From NCBI GenBank assembly GCA_913052475.1, contig CAJXEJ010000017.1, positions 1-42,670 on the forward strand: DNA of 42,670 nt. The letters run 5' to 3'. The notes beneath the pieces are model-generated. The model was not told the DNA's origin. It did not search any database and saw only the letters and a program-made list of their open reading frames with translations. The position numbers were made by a program, and so were the translations under genes. Origin of the DNA: an uncultured Dehalococcoidia bacterium (GTDB lineage Bacteria > Chloroflexota > Dehalococcoidia > Lucifugimonadales > Lucifugimonadaceae). Each line of letters opens with the position of its first letter. Position 1 is the first letter of the stretch. This document shows positions 42,205 through 42,670 of this stretch, one piece after another.

Positions 42205-42670
42205 TTGAAAGTTCTGTTAGTTGGATCTGGAGGTCGTGAACACGCAATGGCGTGGAAGTTGGCGCAGAGCCCTCTCATTTCCGAGCTCCTTATCGCACCT
42301 GGAAATGCCGGAACTGCCGATCTCGGCGACAATATTCCTATCGACGTTGATGATCACGATCAACTAGTGAAATTCGCAGAAGAGCGGTCAATCGATCTTG
42401 CCGTGGTCGCTCCTGACCAGCCGATAGTTGATGGACTTTGTGATCAACTTCGAGATGCCGGATTCAAAATATTTGGACCTTCGGCAGCTGCAGCGAGAAT
42501 CGAAGGATCGAAAATTTGGTCAGATGATCTGATGACCAAATACCGCATTCCTACTGCTGAATCGGTAGTATTTAGCGAATCGGGAACGGCGATCGAATAC
42601 GGTCGATCCCAACCGGCGGGTTCTCTCGTTGTGAAGGCCGACGGCCTTGCTGCCGGCAAGGGTGTAATCA
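42205..42670 (+). CDS. purD: Phosphoribosylamine-glycine ligase, 5' part
   Basis: The first 155 codons of PurD, which ligates glycine to phosphoribosylamine in purine synthesis; the gene runs out of the window. Recognised by KVLLVGSGGREHAMAWKLAQ, LLIAPGNAGTADLG, DLAVVAPDQP (family GPExPL), FGPSAAAARIEGSK and VVKADGLAAGKGV, the start of the ATP-grasp domain. The TTG start follows GAGGT at four bases. With guaA it forms a purine pair on the plus strand. Confidence 0.95.
   Translation, partial: MKVLLVGSGGREHAMAWKLAQSPLISELLIAPGNAGTADLGDNIPIDVDDHDQLVKFAEERSIDLAVVAPDQPIVDGLCDQLRDAGFKIFGPSAAAARIEGSKIWSDDLMTKYRIPTAESVVFSESGTAIEYGRSQPAGSLVVKADGLAAGKGVI

Noticed and set aside
1-42670. CRISPR arrays, insertion sequences, prophage or integrase genes
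   Set aside because: No regularly spaced repeats, transposase or integrase motifs, or long direct repeats were found on reading the window.

Overview
The window is about 42.7 kb of roughly 50% GC bacterial chromosome carrying ordinary, densely packed housekeeping and accessory genes. I see no rRNA, tRNA, CRISPR array, insertion sequence or prophage. The gene content suggests a Chloroflexota relative, most likely Dehalococcoidia of the SAR202 kind. Three things point that way: a futalosine-type menaquinone pathway, LL-diaminopimelate aminotransferase, and a tmRNA whose tag reads GEREFALAA, close to the tag I remember for Dehalococcoides. The many MFS transporters and the enolase-superfamily enzyme fit. 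This assignment is an inference; no marker gene was compared.

Positions 1-8348 are mostly plus strand: the tail of an HpcH/HpaI aldolase, an SDR epimerase, an SRAP protein, a membrane-anchored nuclease-like protein, an MFS exporter, a HAD phosphatase and a PfkB sugar kinase. A class 2 dihydroorotate dehydrogenase (minus) and an unrecognised protein follow. Positions 8364-14881 hold a threonine dehydratase-like enzyme (minus), two tandem paralogous MFS exporters, mutL, and an SMP-30 lactonase (minus) whose end overlaps mutL.

The centrepiece is 14997-22908. A TetR regulator with a palindromic operator in front of it leads into mqnP-mqnM-mqnL-mqnE-mqnA-mqnC-mqnD. Most of the genes overlap by 1-22 bases. 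Together they cover nearly the whole route from chorismate to demethylmenaquinone; the nucleosidase step and the final methylation are not encoded here. A rhomboid protease and a Fur/Zur-znuC-znuB zinc uptake cluster follow.

From 26335 to 40285 every gene is on the minus strand: an MFS transporter, an enolase-superfamily enzyme, ssrA (tmRNA) next to smpB, a CtpA-like protease, hflX, dapL, dapF, miaA, tpiA, pgk, a polyprenyl-synthase homologue and a Sua5/TsaC enzyme. guaA and the start of purD close the window on the plus strand.

The most unusual observations are: two genes whose protein families require a start upstream of any ATG/GTG/TTG (pyrD, and the MFS gene with an ATT preceded by a consensus ribosome binding site); a DapF with both catalytic cysteines replaced by serine; a polyprenyl-synthase homologue with eroded aspartate motifs; a TetR-headed menaquinone operon; and the tmRNA tag.
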